Shown: one piece after another, positions 12,015 through 14,191 of the stretch | Position numbering within the stretch: position 1 is the stretch's first letter | Layout of the letters: each line of letters opens with the position of its first letter | Assembly: GCA_011053245.1 (NCBI GenBank) | Contig: DRGS01000177.1 | Coordinates: forward strand, 1-14,191 | Reading direction: 5' to 3' | DNA from: Phycisphaerales bacterium | GTDB taxonomy: Bacteria; Planctomycetota; Phycisphaerae; Sedimentisphaerales; Anaerohalosphaeraceae | DNA: 14,191 nt | The notes under the pieces: generated by a model | The model's input: only the letters and a program-made list of their open reading frames with translations | Databases searched by the model: none | Told to the model about the DNA's origin: nothing | Translations under genes and position numbers: made by a program

Positions 12015-14191
12015 ATGAGTGATTCAGGAAAACTAAAAGATCTTATTCAGCATGCCGCATCGTCGATAACCATGGCAAACGTCGAAGACTTGTCCGATAT
12101 CGAGGGCCTGGAGTCTGTTCTCGACGACATAGCTTCCTGTATTGAGGAAATTTCAGATCTATCAGACAGTCTCAAGAGCGAAACAGCAAGCGCAACCTCT
12201 ACCGCTTCGGATCTGGTTAAATCATTACTCTCTCAGCAGTCCGATGACGCCGATGTGTCATTGAAGGCTGTGTCCGATACGGTTGTCGCACTTCAGAGCC
12301 TTACCGATCAGATCGAAAAAGGTACCGAACTGTCAGACATCTCTATCGAATTTCCGACAGCTTCCGATGCGGAAAGTTCTTCCGCGACGGTAACAGAGAC
12401 CGAATCTGAAGATCCTGCCGATGTGGAAGAAACGAGCGGGGAGTTTTTGATCGATGACGATGACATTGAACTTATAGCGGACTTTATTACAGAAGCCGCC
12501 GAACATATAGAGGCTGCCGAAGCGGGCCTTCTTGAAATTGAAAGTAATCCCGAGGATTCCGAGGCCATAAACCTTATCTTCAGAGCTTTCCATACTATAA
12601 AGGGCATGGCAGGGTTCCTGAATCTTGCCGATCTGGGTTCACTGGCACATGTCTCTGAGAATCTTCTCGACCTTAGCCGAAAGGGCGAGTTGAAGCTTGT
12701 AGGGGCGAGCATGGATGTTATTTTTGAATCACTTGATCTCCTCAAGGCCATGATAGCGGAACTTAAGGCGGCGATTGAAAGTTCAAAGATCGTACCGCCA
12801 ACTCCGGCCTTGCCGTCGCTTCTCGAAAAGCTCAAGGCCTGTGCCGAAGGTACAGCGGTTGCTGATGAACCGTCGTCCGAGGTTAGCGAAACGCCTGCGG
12901 CACAAGACGAAACAACTGCTTCCGAGACAACCGTCGAAGAGAGTGCATCTGTTAGGGAAGATGTTGCGGCTGATACGGAAGACGTTTCACCCGATACAGA
13001 AGATGTTTGCGATGTGGAAAAACCGGCGGTCGCGGAAGTTTCCGTTGCCGAGTCACCTGTATCACAGCAAGAGGCGACTCCAAGTCCTGTGACTCCTGCA
13101 AATGCTCCTGATCCAGTACCGGTTGCGGCCAAACAAGCTGGTGGTGCCAAACCAAAGCAAGCGGTAACCGAAGAAAAGATAAAAGTCAGTACTTCACGTC
13201 TTGACAGCCTTGTGAATATGGTTGGCGAATTGGTAATCGCCCAGTCGATGGTCTCTCAGGATGCAGAGGCAACTCTGAAAGCGGACCATGACCTTTGCCG
13301 TAATATCGGTCATCAAGGCAAGATCGTCCGCGAACTTCAGGAACTGTCAATGATGATGCGTATGGTTCCGATCCAGGGTGTCTTCCAGAAGATGGCACGT
13401 CTGGTAAGGGATCTCTGTCAGAAGTCCGGTAAGAAAGTCATCTTTTCTACCGAAGGTGAAGAAACCGAACTGGACCGTATTGTTGTGGACCAGATATCGG
13501 ATCCGCTTGTTCATATGATACGAAACTCGATCGACCACGGTATCGAATCTGAAGAAGATCGCGTAAAGGCAGGTAAGGATCCCAAGGGACACGTCCAGCT
13601 TCGCGCTTTCCATCAAGCCGGTAATATTGTCATTGAGATCGTAGATGACGGTAAGGGGCTTAATAAGGAAAAGATACTCAAGAAGGCTATCGACAACGGT
13701 ATTGTCCAGGCCGGGCAGGATATAAGTGACCAGGATATTTATAAACTCATCTTCCACGCCGGTCTTTCCACCGCTGAGAAAGTAACGGAGGTTTCCGGCA
13801 GGGGTGTGGGAATGGATGTTGTCCGAAAGAATATCGAATCTCTTCGCGGCAAGGTGGATATTGATTCCGAAGAAGGAAGAGGTTCTGTTTTTACAATAAG
13901 ATTGCCGCTAACGATGGCTATTATTGAAGGTCAGGTTGTCAGGATAGGTGACGATAGATATGTCATTCCGATCATTTCGATAGTCAAATCTTTCAGGCCG
14001 ACGGCAGAGCAGATAAAGACTATAGGCGGCAAAGTTGAAATAGCCGCTATCCATGGCGATCTCTTGCCTATGGCAAGGCTTTACAATCTTTTGGATGTCG
14101 AACCGAGCAGTAAAGATCCGACCGAGGCTTCACTTGTTGTCGTCGAAGAGGATGGCGTCAGGGGATGTCTGATGGTTGATGAGTTGCTCGG
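12015..14191 (+). CDS. cheA: Chemotaxis histidine kinase CheA (3' end beyond window)
   Basis: Cytoplasmic kinase that receives signals from chemoreceptors through CheW, autophosphorylates and passes phosphate to CheY/CheB-type regulators. The window holds 725 codons. Order: an unusual N-terminal extension (1-145), helical and Ser/Thr/Asp rich; the P1 HPt domain (about 146-255) with phospho-acceptor His193 in FHTIKGMAG; a Pro/Ala/Ser/Glu/Thr-rich linker (256-385) with no recognisable P2 docking domain; P3 dimerisation (387-465, RLDSLVNMVGELVIAQ and MMMRMVPI); the P4 ATPase with N box HMIRNSIDHGIE (500-511), G1 DDGKGL (544-549) and G2 GRGVGMDVV (595-603); then the P5 CheW-like domain from about 634, cut by the edge. 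All ATP-site motifs are intact, so it should be active. The start is fixed by an in-frame TGA at 12009-12011 and a GGTGA before the ATG. It follows the flagellin-fliS cluster in the same direction. Confidence 0.95.
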   Translation, partial: MSDSGKLKDLIQHAASSITMANVEDLSDIEGLESVLDDIASCIEEISDLSDSLKSETASATSTASDLVKSLLSQQSDDADVSLKAVSDTVVALQSLTDQIEKGTELSDISIEFPTASDAESSSATVTETESEDPADVEETSGEFLIDDDDIELIADFITEAAEHIEAAEAGLLEIESNPEDSEAINLIFRAFHTIKGMAGFLNLADLGSLAHVSENLLDLSRKGELKLVGASMDVIFESLDLLKAMIAELKAAIESSKIVPPTPALPSLLEKLKACAEGTAVADEPSSEVSETPAAQDETTASETTVEESASVREDVAADTEDVSPDTEDVCDVEKPAVAEVSVAESPVSQQEATPSPVTPANAPDPVPVAAKQAGGAKPKQAVTEEKIKVSTSRLDSLVNMVGELVIAQSMVSQDAEATLKADHDLCRNIGHQGKIVRELQELSMMMRMVPIQGVFQKMARLVRDLCQKSGKKVIFSTEGEETELDRIVVDQISDPLVHMIRNSIDHGIESEEDRVKAGKDPKGHVQLRAFHQAGNIVIEIVDDGKGLNKEKILKKAIDNGIVQAGQDISDQDIYKLIFHAGLSTAEKVTEVSGRGVGMDVVRKNIESLRGKVDIDSEEGRGSVFTIRLPLTMAIIEGQVVRIGDDRYVIPIISIVKSFRPTAEQIKTIGGKVEIAAIHGDLLPMARLYNLLDVEPSSKDPTEASLVVVEEDGVRGCLMVDELL
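12783..13167 (+). other. Low-complexity linker of CheA (no P2 domain)
   Basis: This part of cheA codes for residues about 257-384, dominated by Ala, Pro, Ser, Thr, Glu, Asp and Val with TEDVSPDTEDV-type near-repeats. In many CheA proteins this interval contains the P2 domain that docks CheY/CheB; I see no P2-like alternation of strands and helices here. Phosphotransfer would then rely on direct P1-regulator contact, as known for P2-less kinases. Confidence 0.55.

Noticed and set aside
12308..13150. A 280-codon Ser/Ala-rich minus-strand frame opposite cheA
   Set aside because: It is the shadow of the Ala/Ser/Glu-rich linker and P1 of cheA; composition mirrors the real gene and no ribosome binding site is present.

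Overview
The window looks like chromosome of a flagellated member of the Planctomycetota, most likely the Phycisphaerae. This is an inference from gene style: a very long secreted kelch/beta-helix protein with a dockerin-like C-terminus, a C/A-rich intergenic repeat block of a kind I associate with that class, short multi-copy flagellins, and a CheA with a long low-complexity linker. No rRNA or marker gene is present to confirm it.

Layout. Leftward: a 1390-residue secreted protein (153-4325) with twelve kelch-type repeats, a right-handed beta-helix region and a dockerin-like end. Its promoter region (4326-4584) also carries a perfect-consensus sigma-70 promoter pointing the other way, into a roughly 760-bp block of degenerate tandem repeats and a hairpin element (4642-5400) that I read as non-coding. 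Leftward again: an M48 zinc metalloprotease lipoprotein (5398-6207), preceded on the same strand by a 56-residue four-cysteine protein (6288-6458).

Rightward: a flagellin cluster from about 6868 to 11746. It holds a truncated flagellin relic (7066-7278), three full-length 276-residue flagellins (7385-8215, 8702-9532, 10433-11263) and two FliS chaperones, each directly behind the second and third flagellin. Recognisable FliA (sigma-28) promoters with 8-11-8 geometry precede the relic/first flagellin unit, the second flagellin (two of them) and the third flagellin. Rho-independent terminators close the first flagellin unit and the second flagellin-FliS unit, and hairpins sit between flagellin and FliS in the other two units. 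The chemotaxis kinase gene cheA starts at 12015 and runs off the right edge.

How the genes work together: the flagellins build the filament, FliS holds flagellin unpolymerised before export, and CheA phosphorylates response regulators that steer the motor. The sigma-28 promoters place the filament genes in the late flagellar class. The leftward genes (surface protein, envelope protease, small Cys4 protein) show no evident functional link to motility. I found no clearly new multi-gene system. The most unusual items are the repeat block behind a perfect promoter, the flagellin relic, the paired flagellin-FliS duplications with structured leaders, and the N-terminal extension of CheA.
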